A stretch of 35,572 nucleotides of DNA from Hyphomicrobiales bacterium. GTDB taxonomy: Bacteria; Pseudomonadota; Alphaproteobacteria; Rhizobiales; Beijerinckiaceae. A program made the translations under genes and the position numbers. Of this stretch, positions 8,045 through 17,403 are shown one piece after another; within the stretch, counting starts at the first letter, position 1; every line of letters begins with the position of its first letter. The notes beneath the pieces are model-generated. The model did not search any database and was not told the origin of the DNA. It saw nothing but the letters and a program-made list of their open reading frames with translations. The stretch spans positions 1 to 35,572 of the forward strand of contig CANGIS010000028.1 in the NCBI GenBank assembly GCA_947454055.1, read 5' to 3'.

Positions 8045-9160
8045 TCAGCCGATCCGTGTCGCGGCGAGCCTCTCCTCGTCGAGAGTGTAGCCCATGCCCG
8101 GCGCATCGCTCAAGACGACCATGCCGTCTTTATCGACGCCGAGCGGCTTTTCCATCATGTAATCGCGCCGATCAAGGCTCCACTCCGGCGGATCATAGGG
8201 CATTTCGAGGAAGGGCGCGTCGCATACGCCTGCTGTCAGATGCGCATTGGCGACCACACCCATGCCATTGGTCCAGGTATGCGGGGTGAAAACCACGTTG
8301 TTTTCCTGCGCCAGAGCGGCCACGCGCTTTAACCCCGTAATACCGCCGACAAGCGCCGCATCGGGCTGCACCACATCAAGGCACCCGTCGCGGATCAGGT
8401 CGCGGAACTCGTACAGCTCACGCGTCATCTCGCCGCCCGCAATGCGCACATCCACCATTTCGCGTAAACGACGCATGCCTTCGCGGTCCGAGCGATGCAG
8501 GGGCTCCTCCATCCAGTAGACGCCGAGACGTTCCAATTCCCGCGCTACCGGAATGGCATCTTTCAGCGACCATGAGGAATAGGCATCCCACGACATCCGC
8601 CAGCCTTGGTTGCAATCGACCATCAGATCGAGCTTGTTGCCGATGCGGTTGCGTACGGCCTCCAAAGCCTTGATGTCCGCGCGCCAATCGCCGCGATGAA
8701 AGCGGATTTTCAGCGCCTTGAACCCTTCAGCAAGATATTTTTCCGAAGCATCGGCCAGAGCTTCCGGTGCGCGTAACGTGCCGGAGGAGGCATAAGCCCG
8801 CACGCTATTGGAAAGCCCGCCGACCAGCTTCCATACCGGCTGACCGGTGATCTTGCCTGCCAGATCCCACAGCGCGAGATCGAGCGGCCAGCAGCGGCCA
8901 TAATGGAACTGGATATTGTTCAGGATGCGATAATGCCGTTCGATCTGCATCGGGTCTTGGCCGATAAACAGATGCTCGTGGCCCGCAAACCCCACCATGA
9001 AATCCCCCGACGCCACGCCGGTAAGGCCTGCATCGGTATGCACCCGCACAATGCACGCATCAAAATGCCGTCGCGGCTGCGTATCCCAACTCGCATGAAA
9101 CGGCGGGTCGAGCGGCAAACGGTGGTTGGTGATTTCGATACTGGTGATTTTGATGGTCAT
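8045..9160 (-). CDS. Mandelate racemase/muconate lactonizing enzyme family (enolase superfamily)
   Basis: The 371-residue length is normal for the superfamily. An N-terminal capping domain (about 1-125) is followed by a barrel domain. The metal ligands are visible as Asp in LMVDCNQGW, Glu in YWMEEPLHR and Glu in IAGGEMTR. The first catalytic motif is LKIRFH, so the KxK pair reads K-I-R, and the opposite side has PDAALVGG and the FTPHTWTNGMG histidine. This pattern fits acid-sugar dehydratases and related racemases that abstract a proton next to a carboxylate, but not one named activity. It is followed by a LysR gene and preceded by an aldehyde dehydrogenase on the same strand, which suggests a short catabolic route. 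Confidence 0.87.
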   Translation of the reverse strand: MTIKITSIEITNHRLPLDPPFHASWDTQPRRHFDACIVRVHTDAGLTGVASGDFMVGFAGHEHLFIGQDPMQIERHYRILNNIQFHYGRCWPLDLALWDLAGKITGQPVWKLVGGLSNSVRAYASSGTLRAPEALADASEKYLAEGFKALKIRFHRGDWRADIKALEAVRNRIGNKLDLMVDCNQGWRMSWDAYSSWSLKDAIPVARELERLGVYWMEEPLHRSDREGMRRLREMVDVRIAGGEMTRELYEFRDLIRDGCLDVVQPDAALVGGITGLKRVAALAQENNVVFTPHTWTNGMGVVANAHLTAGVCDAPFLEMPYDPPEWSLDRRDYMMEKPLGVDKDGMVVLSDAPGMGYTLDEERLAATRIG

Positions 9161-9186
9161 GGGGGGCTCGTTGTTGGAATTATAGG

Positions 9187-9271
9187 AGCGAATGGCGAGT
9201 AGCGAATGGCGAATAGGGGCTAATGAATTGCCCGCCAGCCTCTATTCGCTACTCCCCATTCGCTATTCGCT
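9187..9271. repeat. Long imperfect inverted repeat made of GCGAAT(A/G)GCGA units
   Basis: Two 35-base arms (9187-9221 and 9237-9271) match at 28 of 35 positions when one is reverse-complemented, around a 15-base loop. Each arm is itself built of repeated GCGAATNGCGA-like units. It fills the gap between the aldehyde dehydrogenase stop and the racemase-family start and would fold as a long mRNA hairpin between two genes of one operon. It could attenuate, stabilise or process the transcript; it could also be a simple dispersed repeat. Confidence 0.75.
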
Positions 9272-9273
9272 TT

Positions 9274-10776
9274 TTATTCGTAAACCGTCCATATCGTCTT
9301 GAAATCCATATATTTATCCACCGCGTGCGGCGAGCGATCGCGACCGAAGCCGGATTGCTTGAACCCGCCAAACGGTGTCACGGGCGAGGATTTGTCATAG
9401 CAATTCACAAACACCGTGCCCGCGCGGATGGCGGATGATACCCGATGCGCGACATTCATATCCTTGGTCCACACCGAACCGCCGAGGCCGAAAATCGTAC
9501 CATTGGCAATGCCGACCGCTTCCTCTTCCGTGTCGAACGGAATGACCGCCAGCACGGGTCCGAAAATCTCTTCCTGCGCGATGCGCATATCGGGCTTCAC
9601 ATTGTCGAAAATCGTCGGCTCGATATAGAACCCGCCGGTCTCCTCCAACACGCGCTTGCCACCCAACGCGAGCGTCGCGCCTTCCTTCTCGCCAATCGCG
9701 ATATAATCGAGCACGCGCTCCATCTGCTTCTTTTCCACCATCGCGGCCATTTGCGCGTGGGGGTCAAACGAATGGCCCTGCGGGATTTGTGCTTTGGCTA
9801 CCGCTGCCACCTTCTCGATCAACCGATCCTTGATCGAGCGATGCGCAACCACGCGTGAACCGGCATGGCAGGTCTGGCCTTGGTTGTAATAGATCGACCA
9901 CGCAATCGCCTCCGCCGCTTTATCGAGATCGGCATCGGCCATCACGATTTGCGCGCTCTTGCCACCAAGCTCCAAGGCCACGCGCTTGATGTTGCTTTCG
10001 CTCGCATAGCGCATCATCAGCTTGCCGACTTCGGTCGAGCCGGTAAAGGCGATCATGTCGACATCCATATGCAAAGCGAGCGGTTTGCCGGTCTTCTCGC
10101 CGAAGCCGGGGACGATGTTCAACACGCCGTCCGGAATACCCGCCTCTTTCGCCAGCTTGCCCAGATAGAGCGAGGCGAAGGGCGATTGCTCGGCAGGCTT
10201 CAAGATCACCGAATTGCCAGCCACCAGCGCGGGACCGATTTTCCACGCCGCAATAATCAGCGGATAATTCCACGGCACAATCGCGCCCACCACACCGAGC
10301 GGCTCCTTGCGCACCAGCACCAGATCTTTCGGGCTCATCGGCGCGATCTCGTCATACATCTTGTCGGCGAGTTCGGCATAATACTGGATGCATTTATGGC
10401 ACGACGGCACATCGATGCTCAGCGAATTGCCGATCACCTTGCCGACATCCAGCGTCTCAAGCACGGCGATTTCATCGTTATGCGCTTCGATCAAAGCGGC
10501 AAAACGCAGCATGATGCGCTTCTTCTCGGTCGCCGGCAGGTCGCGCCAGCGCCCATCTTCAAACGCCGCGCGGGCGGCTTTCACCGCCTCGTCGATATCG
10601 GCCGCATCGCAATCGGCAACTTGGCCCGCCACAGATCCATCCATCGACGAAATCTTGGCAAAGGCTTTGCCGGATCTGGCCGCCACATACTGGCCATTGA
10701 TGAAGGCGCGGCCTTCGGGAACAGTAGCCCTTGCGCGGGCAATCCAGGCTTCTTTGGTGGTTGGGCGGTCCAGCAT
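9274..10776 (-). CDS. NAD(P)-dependent aldehyde dehydrogenase
   Basis: The 500-residue enzyme oxidises an aldehyde to the acid with NAD(P). Motifs in order: PWNYPLIIAAWKIGPALVAGN, the FTGSTEVGK cofactor-binding turn, LELGGKSAQIV with the catalytic base Glu, NQGQTCHAGSR with the catalytic Cys (about 303), and the closing segment PFGGFKQSGFGRD. This is closest in look to betaine-aldehyde and gamma-glutamyl-aminobutyraldehyde dehydrogenases (BetB/PuuC/AldA type), but the substrate cannot be fixed. The ATG at 10776 gives the usual N terminus. It is the first gene of the minus-strand group with the racemase-family and LysR genes. A 348-base divergent spacer precedes it. Confidence 0.92.
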   Translation of the reverse strand: MLDRPTTKEAWIARARATVPEGRAFINGQYVAARSGKAFAKISSMDGSVAGQVADCDAADIDEAVKAARAAFEDGRWRDLPATEKKRIMLRFAALIEAHNDEIAVLETLDVGKVIGNSLSIDVPSCHKCIQYYAELADKMYDEIAPMSPKDLVLVRKEPLGVVGAIVPWNYPLIIAAWKIGPALVAGNSVILKPAEQSPFASLYLGKLAKEAGIPDGVLNIVPGFGEKTGKPLALHMDVDMIAFTGSTEVGKLMMRYASESNIKRVALELGGKSAQIVMADADLDKAAEAIAWSIYYNQGQTCHAGSRVVAHRSIKDRLIEKVAAVAKAQIPQGHSFDPHAQMAAMVEKKQMERVLDYIAIGEKEGATLALGGKRVLEETGGFYIEPTIFDNVKPDMRIAQEEIFGPVLAVIPFDTEEEAVGIANGTIFGLGGSVWTKDMNVAHRVSSAIRAGTVFVNCYDKSSPVTPFGGFKQSGFGRDRSPHAVDKYMDFKTIWTVYE

Positions 10777-11124
10777 GGCGGCTCTTTCTTGATGGGTCTA
10801 AAAACGAAACAGTGACATCCCTCTTCTGTAGCCGATTGTGCCGGGATAAAACCAGTGATCAAGCCTTGAATGCGAATGGCCTGATCCAAAAATGCGGCGC
10901 ACGTCGAAAAGTCAGCCTCAGCATACATGGACGAGCCCGATCGATCATGCTAAAACCCCGGTTATGATCGGTTTGAACCCAGCCCAGCGGATTTCGCGAC
11001 GAGGATGATCCCGAAACGGGGCCGACGCCCCGACGGCACCCGCCTGCCCGAAACAGGCGTCTCATCCCCACCAAGCGGCCCGATCTCTTCGCCGCACCGT
11101 CCAGAAAACCGAGAGTTCACCGCC
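10777..11124. other. Divergent spacer with three small hairpins, no gene seen
   Basis: This 348-base stretch separates the aldehyde dehydrogenase (-) and the GNAT gene (+). It must carry both promoters, but I see no convincing -35/-10 pair. It holds inverted arms CGATCAT (10942-10948) and ATGATCG (10964-10970), and closer to the GNAT gene the hairpins CGGGGC-CGAC-GCCCCG and CGCCTG-N7-CAGGCG. An ATG at 11005 opens a frame continuous with the GNAT gene, but its translation is low-complexity Pro/Arg/Ser and is not supported as protein. Confidence 0.5.
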
Positions 11125-11640
11125 ATGGCCGATCTTCCCCTGATTCTTCGGCATGAACATGCCGCCGACCTTCCTTCGATCGAAAAGCTGCACGAGCGCG
11201 CCTTCGGCCCCGGCCGCTTTGCCAAAACGGCCTATCGGCTGCGCGAGGGCGTCGATCCTGTGCCTACCCTGTCCTTTGTTGCGCTTGTGGGCACGCTCAT
11301 TGTCGGCTCGATCCGTCTCACCCCCATTCTGGTGGGCCAGACCACGGCGCTCCTGCTCGGTCCGCTGGCGGTCGAACAGGCCTTTTCCTCGATCGGCATC
11401 GGCATGAGCCTTGTCGCCCGCGCGGTCGAAACCGCACGCGGCGAAGGCCACCGGCTGATTTTTCTGGTCGGCGACGAGCCGTTTTACAGCAGGGCAGGCT
11501 TTAAGGTCATGCCGTTCAACCGGGTAGAAATGCCCGGCCCCGTCGATCCCCGCCGCTTGCTGGTGCTGGAATTGGCCGAGGGTGCGCTGGAAGACGTGGC
11601 CGGCCGGATCAGCGGCATCAAACGGTCGGTCGCCGCCTGA
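11125..11640 (+). CDS. GNAT-family N-acetyltransferase
   Basis: A 171-residue acetyl-CoA-dependent acyltransferase. It has the usual order: N-terminal LILRHEHAADLPSIEKLHERAF, a strand with VGSIRLTPI, the acetyl-CoA loop region LLGPLAVEQAFSSIGIGMSLVARAVETA (a Q/R-x-x-G-x-G/A pattern with SIGIGMSL), and FLVGDEPFYSRAGF near the end. The DEPFYSRAGF signature is common in YhbS-type GNATs of Rhizobiales. The start at 11125 is chosen because similarity begins with MADLPLILRHE and a GAGAG lies nine bases upstream. Its last 23 bases overlap the 3' end of the convergent large membrane-protein gene. Substrate unknown. Confidence 0.88.
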   Translation: MADLPLILRHEHAADLPSIEKLHERAFGPGRFAKTAYRLREGVDPVPTLSFVALVGTLIVGSIRLTPILVGQTTALLLGPLAVEQAFSSIGIGMSLVARAVETARGEGHRLIFLVGDEPFYSRAGFKVMPFNRVEMPGPVDPRRLLVLELAEGALEDVAGRISGIKRSVAA

Positions 11641-13708
11641 GGCCAAAGCCTCTGCCCTCGCCGATCCAACAGGCCAGCAATCCCGCCACCAGCAAAGCCA
11701 GCCCGCCTAAGCCCGCGAAAACCGGCCACAGACTCAATCCGCGCACCACCGCGCTATCGGTCTTGCGGAACGCTAAAAAATCGCCGCCCGCAAACCGCGC
11801 ACCGCTGTGAAGCGAAACGAGATTCGGGACGAGCAATGGCCCGTCGGCCCTGTTTGCCAAGCGTCGAACCGAACCGCTGCTCGCCGACGCCAAGGGCAGA
11901 AGACGGTCAGGTGTCGAGAGCACCTGTTGAAACTCGCGCGGATTGGCGGGACCAAGGCTCGCGAAGGCAGAAAGATCACCCTCGTTGACGCGGTAAAGCC
12001 CCAGTTCTTTCGGCGAAAGCACCGCCTGCCAAAGGCCGGGCCGCACCGCTTCGAGTTCAACAGTTTGCGTTGCCCCCGAAGGCGCCACAAGCGTCACGGG
12101 CTTGGCCTGATCCGCCATGGTTTGCCGCTCGATGGTCAGCCGCTCGCCCTGCGCATGCGCGCGCAACGCTTCTTCCTCAAGCTCCGGCTCTTTCATCAGC
12201 CAATGGCCGGTCCGGCGCAACAGATCGAGATGCGGCCCTCCGCCCCTGAAATTGCGCGCCCACAACCAGGAATGATCGGACAGCAGCAAAGCCACCCGCC
12301 CCTTCTTCTCGTGTCGCAAAATCAGCAGCGGCTTGTTGTCATCCCCGCTCATCACGGTCATGCCGGAAACATTGCCGGTCGAAATCTGGCGCGTCCACTC
12401 GCCCCATTGCGGGGGTTCACTCCCGCCGCCCGATAGATCGCGCGTGACAGGATGGCGTTTGCCCGCATCCGTCAGACGCGGCAAAAACGGGTGTTCGATC
12501 ACGTCGCCATCGGGAAAGGCCGGCAACAGCGCGCGCAACGGCGTTTCCGCCGGACTTTCCGAACCTGCGAATTCCGGCCCCGCCGCTATCAAGAGCGCAC
12601 CGCCATTGCGCACATAAGTCACGATATTGCCGAAATAGGCGGGCGGCAAAATCGCCAGATCGGCATAGCGATCAAAGATGATCAGATCGAAATCGGCAAT
12701 CTTGGTTTCAAACAAGTCGCGGGTCGGAAACGCGATCAGCGACAATTCGCTCACCGGCGTTCCGTCCTGTTTTTCCGGTGGGCGCAAAATCGTAAAATGG
12801 ATGAGATCGACATTGGCATCCGATTTCAGCATGTTGCGCCATGTCCGCTCTCCGGGATGCGGCACGCCGGAAACCAGCAAGACTTTCAAACGGTCGCGAA
12901 TACCCTCCACCGTGATGACGGCTTTGTTGTTGATACCCGTCAATTCGCCGGGTGCAGCCTCCGCCTCGATCTCGATCACATTGGGTCCGCCATGCTCGAT
13001 CTTGACCGGAATGGCGATCAGTTGGCCGGGCTTGGCCGTGCCACCCGCAATATCAACCCCGTCGCGGCGCACCGAAACCGGTACCGGCTCGGAAAAACCC
13101 GGATCGGTTACCCGCAACCGGATCAATTGCTCTTTGCCGACAAGGCCGAATTGCGGTGTATCCACCAGTTCGATGCGCCGGTCCCGTTCGCCTTCAAAGC
13201 CGGTGATCAGCGCATGAACCGGCGCATGAAACCCCAACGCTTCGAGCGATTTCGGCACATCGTCCACAAGCCCGTCGGTGATCAGTAAAGCGCCGCCGAT
13301 CCGCTCGGGCGGTATATCGGCCAGCCCTTGCTGCAACGCGTCAAAGGCCCGCGTGCCATCCTCGCCCTTATCCGTCACCTCGATGGTTTTCACCTCGATG
13401 TCGCTCAGCTTTGCGAGCCGGCTTTTTACCTCGGCCACGGCCTTTTCCGTCTGGCCCGGCCTGACAGAAAGCGATTGCGAACCGCTATGGTCGATCACCA
13501 AGGCCACGACATCTTTCAGCGCTTCGCGGTTTTCCACCTCGATAGACGGATTGCCCAGCGCCGCAAGCAGCGCCAAGGCACCCAAGAGCCGGAACACCGC
13601 GCCGCCCTGCCGCTTGGCCAGCATCAGGAGAACCGGAACCACAAGCGCAAGGCCGAGCAGAACAAGCCAAGGTGTCGACAAAAACGGCGTCCAGACAAGC
13701 GTGATCAT
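11618..13708 (-). CDS. Large membrane protein with VWA-like and glutamine-amidotransferase-like regions, MoxR cluster
   Basis: A 696-residue protein with two N-terminal membrane segments (about 10-26 and 34-48), a periplasmic or cytosolic VWA-like region starting at DVVALVIDHSGSQS, a middle region with LKVLLVSGVPHPGERTWRNML and an amidotransferase-like fold (DLIIFDRYADLAILP, VRNGGALLIAAGPEF), and a C-terminal membrane segment (about 665-685). The VWA metal-site motif reads DHSGS instead of the standard DxSxS, so one ligand position (Asp, then His/Ser) is preserved and metal binding is possible. ATG 13708 starts one base after the stop of the preceding gene, which shows coupling; a longer frame from 13744 would overlap that gene. 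It is the last gene of the MoxR-type cluster. Its function is unknown. Confidence 0.85.
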   Translation of the reverse strand: MITLVWTPFLSTPWLVLLGLALVVPVLLMLAKRQGGAVFRLLGALALLAALGNPSIEVENREALKDVVALVIDHSGSQSLSVRPGQTEKAVAEVKSRLAKLSDIEVKTIEVTDKGEDGTRAFDALQQGLADIPPERIGGALLITDGLVDDVPKSLEALGFHAPVHALITGFEGERDRRIELVDTPQFGLVGKEQLIRLRVTDPGFSEPVPVSVRRDGVDIAGGTAKPGQLIAIPVKIEHGGPNVIEIEAEAAPGELTGINNKAVITVEGIRDRLKVLLVSGVPHPGERTWRNMLKSDANVDLIHFTILRPPEKQDGTPVSELSLIAFPTRDLFETKIADFDLIIFDRYADLAILPPAYFGNIVTYVRNGGALLIAAGPEFAGSESPAETPLRALLPAFPDGDVIEHPFLPRLTDAGKRHPVTRDLSGGGSEPPQWGEWTRQISTGNVSGMTVMSGDDNKPLLILRHEKKGRVALLLSDHSWLWARNFRGGGPHLDLLRRTGHWLMKEPELEEEALRAHAQGERLTIERQTMADQAKPVTLVAPSGATQTVELEAVRPGLWQAVLSPKELGLYRVNEGDLSAFASLGPANPREFQQVLSTPDRLLPLASASSGSVRRLANRADGPLLVPNLVSLHSGARFAGGDFLAFRKTDSAVVRGLSLWPVFAGLGGLALLVAGLLACWIGEGRGFGLRRRPTV

Positions 13709-13709
13709 G

Positions 13710-16493
13710 TCACTTCCCCAGCCGTTCGAGCAAAGCCGGGACATGCACCTGATCGGCTTTGTAATTGCCGGTCAGCACATACATCACGATGTTGGTACCC
13801 GCCCGCATCGCCATATCGCGTTGGCGCGGCATGGTTTGGGTGAGGGGATAGAGCGCATCGCCGTTTCGATCCACCGCCCATGCCGCGGCCAGATCATTCG
13901 AGGTGATCAGAATCGGCGATACCCCGTCGCCCGCTCGCGCCGGTTGGTCGGCATCGGGAGCGGCTTTGGGCAGGGCTTCGATCCATGTCTTGCCCTCGGC
14001 ATAACGACCGGGAAAGCGATTGATCAGATAAAACGCTTTGGTCAGCACATGGTCGGCGGGCACCGGCTCCAGTTCGGGCACGGCCAGGGCCGCAAGTAAG
14101 AGGCGCAGCGCGCGCAATTCAGGCGTTGCATCGCCATTCAACGAGGTAAATGCGGCATCATGCGTGTCGAAAATCACCGTGCCGCCATCGCGCATAAAGG
14201 CATCAACCTTGGCAAGGCTTGCGGGCGCAGGGAGCGGGCGGGCGGGCGCTATCGGCCAATAAAGCAGCGGATAGACGGCAAGATCGTCGCGGTCGAGATC
14301 GACCCCCACCACGTCGCCGGGTTCCAGCGCCGTACGCTGCGCAATATAAAGCGATAGTCCGGCAAGCCCCGCGCGGCTCTCCTCGTCAAGGGCCGCATCG
14401 CCCGTCACCACATAAGCAAGATGGGTTTGTAGCGCGCCTTCGGCATCTTTTGGCGCAATGACTCCGGCCTTAGCCCCAGACCCTATCCCGAGAAAACTCC
14501 ATGCCGCGATCACAAGCAGAACCGGCACGCTGATGGCAGGCCGCGGGAGGATCATTTTAAGCCCTCCGCGCAGCACAAACGTGGCCACCGTATCGGCAAT
14601 AAACAGCAGGGCGGCCAGCAGCAACAGCCAGAACCGGAGATCAACCACCGTCGCGGGTTCGAGCGGCAGGCGAAGCGCATCAAGACCCGAAAAATCAAGC
14701 CGCGTCAGCGTGTCGCCCTCGTCCAGAACGTTCAAGGCGAAGGGATTGTCCGGATCGCCATAAAGCCCCGCCGGATGGTCGCGGTCAGCCGTCTTCTGGC
14801 TTGAACGGTCGGCGGGCTTATTCTCGGGCGTCGGTTCGGCCAGCAGGCCAAAGCCGTTCAGCGTCTTGAACGGTGCCAAGGCGCCTTTGCCATCCGTAAC
14901 GCTCGACGGCGCGTCGGTCGCGCCGGAAAGCGCCACGATCCGCCGCAACATCTCCACGAAAACGCCGGAGAGCGGCAGGCTGGACCAGCTCGTATCCGCC
15001 GTGATGTGGAACAGGATAACGGAGCCGCGCTTGCGTTTTTCCGCCGTCACGATCGGTGTGCCATCGGACAATGCCGCCCATGTCTTATGCGACAAATTGG
15101 CATCCGGCTCTGCCAGCCATTGCCGCGTCACCGTAATCTCGGCAGGCGTATCAAGGCCCGCAAACGGGCTCTCCGGCGGAAAAGGCGCGAGCGTTTTGGG
15201 CGTCTCCCACGATAAGGCACCCCCCAATGCCCGGTCCCCGGGCCGGATACGCACCGGCATCAGCCCGTCGCGCACCGCGGCCATGCGGGGTCCGGCAAAG
15301 CGCAGCACCACGCCGCCGGCTTCGACATAGGTGGCCAGCCTTTGTTCAAGCTCGCTGGAAAGGCCACCAAGATCGGCCATGATGATCATCGACACTTTCG
15401 CATCGATCATGGCGCCGATAGCTTCGGTCGCTCCGCCCTTTGGCTCCATAAGATCGGCAAAAGGCCGCAAGGCTTGCGCAACAAACCAGACCGGCGAGAG
15501 CAGAGGCTGCGCCACATCGGCGGATGTGCCTGCCACAAGGCCGATGGTGCGGCGTCGATGTTGGCCATCGACCAAAGCCACCGACCCCGCCGAGCGCACG
15601 CCATCCCCTTCAACCCGCGCCATCTCGTTGCGCAATTCGGTCGGCACATCGAAGACGGCGGTGGTGCTGTTTGCTGTCCCTTCAAACCGGTAGGGCGCCT
15701 CGCCAATCACGCGGTTCTTGGCATCATAGGCGCGAACATGGCCCGATGGTGACGGGGTCGCCGCATCGCGCACCAGGCGTACCGACAGCCCGGCACTCGA
15801 ATTGCTCACTCCGGCCAAGGCCAGATGCGGATGGTCGGTCGCAAAAAGGGTCAGCCGATGCCCGCCCGCAAGAGTGGCCAGGCGGCTCAGGAATTCGGGA
15901 TCGCGTTGGCGCGATACGCCATCGGTCATGAACACGATATCGGCATCGGCATGGTCGGACAAAAAGGCTTCAAGCGTCGGCAGAAAGCCCGTCCGGTCCA
16001 CCGCGAAGGCCGACGGGGTAAGTGTGTTGAGCCGTTCCTTGATGCGGGCCGGTGGTTGCAGCACGAGCGAAGGGCCGATGTCGCCGGTCACCAAGAGCGC
16101 CATCGCGCGACCGGCCCGGTCGGCTTTCATCACCACATCCTCGGCGACGGCGAGACGATCCGTCCAATCGGCGGCCGCCGCCCAGCCTGAATCGAGGATC
16201 AGGACGACAGGACCCTTCCCCTCGATCACAAATTGCTCGCGATTGATCGAAGGGCCTGCGGTGGCTACCACAACACAGGCCACAAGTATCGAACGCAAAA
16301 CGACCAGCCAAAGCGGCAGGCGTCGCGGTTCCGGCTGTTGAATCAAGGTCTTAGCTAACAAAGGCAGGGGCGGAAACGGCACAGCCTTCGGGCGCGGCGG
16401 ATTGACCCGCAGCAGCAGCCAAAGCCCCGGCAACGCCAAGAGCGCCAACATGAGATAAGGGGCTGAAAAGCCCAGCGATAACAAGCCCGTCAT
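13710..16493 (-). CDS. DUF4159/BatA-like membrane protein of the MoxR cluster
   Basis: A 927-residue protein. The N terminus has the BatA-type double membrane anchor (LSLGFSAPYLMLALLALPGLWLLL, then PLWLVVLRSILVACVVVATAGP) around PFPPLPLLAKTL. A VWA-like domain follows (GPVVLILDSGWAAA, IVFMTDGVSRQRDPEF). Two further membrane segments lie near 640 and 690, and a C-terminal DUF4159 domain (about 710-927) has THLAYVVTGDAALDEESRAGLAGLS and GGTVIFDTHDA. The ATG at 16493 overlaps the DUF58 stop as ATGA. The family always travels with MoxR and DUF58 genes and is thought to act in envelope protein assembly or metal or cofactor insertion, but no target is known here. Confidence 0.87.
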   Translation of the reverse strand: MTGLLSLGFSAPYLMLALLALPGLWLLLRVNPPRPKAVPFPPLPLLAKTLIQQPEPRRLPLWLVVLRSILVACVVVATAGPSINREQFVIEGKGPVVLILDSGWAAAADWTDRLAVAEDVVMKADRAGRAMALLVTGDIGPSLVLQPPARIKERLNTLTPSAFAVDRTGFLPTLEAFLSDHADADIVFMTDGVSRQRDPEFLSRLATLAGGHRLTLFATDHPHLALAGVSNSSAGLSVRLVRDAATPSPSGHVRAYDAKNRVIGEAPYRFEGTANSTTAVFDVPTELRNEMARVEGDGVRSAGSVALVDGQHRRRTIGLVAGTSADVAQPLLSPVWFVAQALRPFADLMEPKGGATEAIGAMIDAKVSMIIMADLGGLSSELEQRLATYVEAGGVVLRFAGPRMAAVRDGLMPVRIRPGDRALGGALSWETPKTLAPFPPESPFAGLDTPAEITVTRQWLAEPDANLSHKTWAALSDGTPIVTAEKRKRGSVILFHITADTSWSSLPLSGVFVEMLRRIVALSGATDAPSSVTDGKGALAPFKTLNGFGLLAEPTPENKPADRSSQKTADRDHPAGLYGDPDNPFALNVLDEGDTLTRLDFSGLDALRLPLEPATVVDLRFWLLLLAALLFIADTVATFVLRGGLKMILPRPAISVPVLLVIAAWSFLGIGSGAKAGVIAPKDAEGALQTHLAYVVTGDAALDEESRAGLAGLSLYIAQRTALEPGDVVGVDLDRDDLAVYPLLYWPIAPARPLPAPASLAKVDAFMRDGGTVIFDTHDAAFTSLNGDATPELRALRLLLAALAVPELEPVPADHVLTKAFYLINRFPGRYAEGKTWIEALPKAAPDADQPARAGDGVSPILITSNDLAAAWAVDRNGDALYPLTQTMPRQRDMAMRAGTNIVMYVLTGNYKADQVHVPALLERLGK

Positions 16494-17389
16494 GGCCGCG
16501 CCATCCGCTGGATCAGGCCGAGCAACGCCGAGGAGGCCGGTTGATCCGTGGCATGCACCGAAAAATCCCACCCCTTTTGGGCGCAAAGCGTTTGAAGCGC
16601 CGCCTGATGGGCGTCCATCATCGCCAGATAGGGCTGGCGAAACGCCGAAGCATCCCCAATATCGAGGCTTGCTTGGTGTTCGACACCGAGCAATTCCGTT
16701 TCGCCGGTGAAAGGGAACAGTGCCTCCGCCGGATCCACAATCCGCAACACATGCCCCTTGGCGCCAAGCGATGCCAGCCGCGTGATCTTGGGTGCAAGTT
16801 CTGCTTCGGGTTCCAGAAAATCCCCGATCAGCACCGCTTCGCCGCGCGAGGAAAGCGGCAGCGACGGCAGTGTTTCATCCGGCTTGGCCGGTTCGGCAAG
16901 CAGCGCTTCGGCGAACAGGTCGATCACGCGTCGGGAAGCGACCGGCTTGGTCAGCCCCATCAGCGCCACGCTCTCGCCCGAACGCACAAGCAGATCGGCC
17001 AGCGCCAGACCGATCACCAACGCCCGATCCCCTTTGCTCGTTGACGCAAGATCGGACATGAACTGCATTGAGCCCGAGCGATCGATCCAGAGATGGACGG
17101 TATGCGCCGCTTCCCATTCGCGTTCACGCACAAAATACTGGTTTTCATGCCGCGCCGACCGTCGCCAATCGATCCGGCTCACCGCCTCGCCTGCCGAAAA
17201 CGGACGATATTGCCAGAAACTCTCGCCCGGCCCCGCCCGGCCACGGCCATGCAATCCCGCCGCCAACACCGCCGAAACGCGCCGCGCTTCCAGCACAATC
17301 GCAGGCAGGCGCGCGGCCAGCGCCGCAGCTGTCATGGCCCCAGTTGGAACCCCGCTCGGCGAAAGGGGGGAAAGCGTGACCCGTGTCAC
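16490..17389 (-). CDS. DUF58 domain protein
   Basis: A 299-residue protein with the DUF58 signature FWQYRPFSAGEAVSRIDWRRSARHENQYFVREREWEAAHTV (read here as FWQYRPFSAGEA, then RIDWRRSARH, then VREREWE) followed by WIDRSGSMQF, a VWA-type metal site motif DRSGSM. It is cytosolic and lacks a membrane segment. DUF58 proteins act with MoxR ATPases. The GTG at 17389 has AGAGG directly abutting it, too close for normal pairing; the in-frame ATG at 17335 is an equally good start and would remove 18 residues that look non-conserved. It follows MoxR by 14 bases. Confidence 0.9.
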   Translation of the reverse strand: MTRVTLSPLSPSGVPTGAMTAAALAARLPAIVLEARRVSAVLAAGLHGRGRAGPGESFWQYRPFSAGEAVSRIDWRRSARHENQYFVREREWEAAHTVHLWIDRSGSMQFMSDLASTSKGDRALVIGLALADLLVRSGESVALMGLTKPVASRRVIDLFAEALLAEPAKPDETLPSLPLSSRGEAVLIGDFLEPEAELAPKITRLASLGAKGHVLRIVDPAEALFPFTGETELLGVEHQASLDIGDASAFRQPYLAMMDAHQAALQTLCAQKGWDFSVHATDQPASSALLGLIQRMARP

Positions 17390-17403
17390 CTCTATCGTCC
17401 CGA

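Noticed and set aside
9865-10815. 316-residue plus-strand frame opposite the aldehyde dehydrogenase
   Set aside because: Rich in Arg, His and Ala with no domain; antisense shadow of a certain gene.
12452-14099. Plus-strand frames opposite the DUF4159-type and VWA-type genes
   Set aside because: No recognisable motif and fully antisense to conserved genes.
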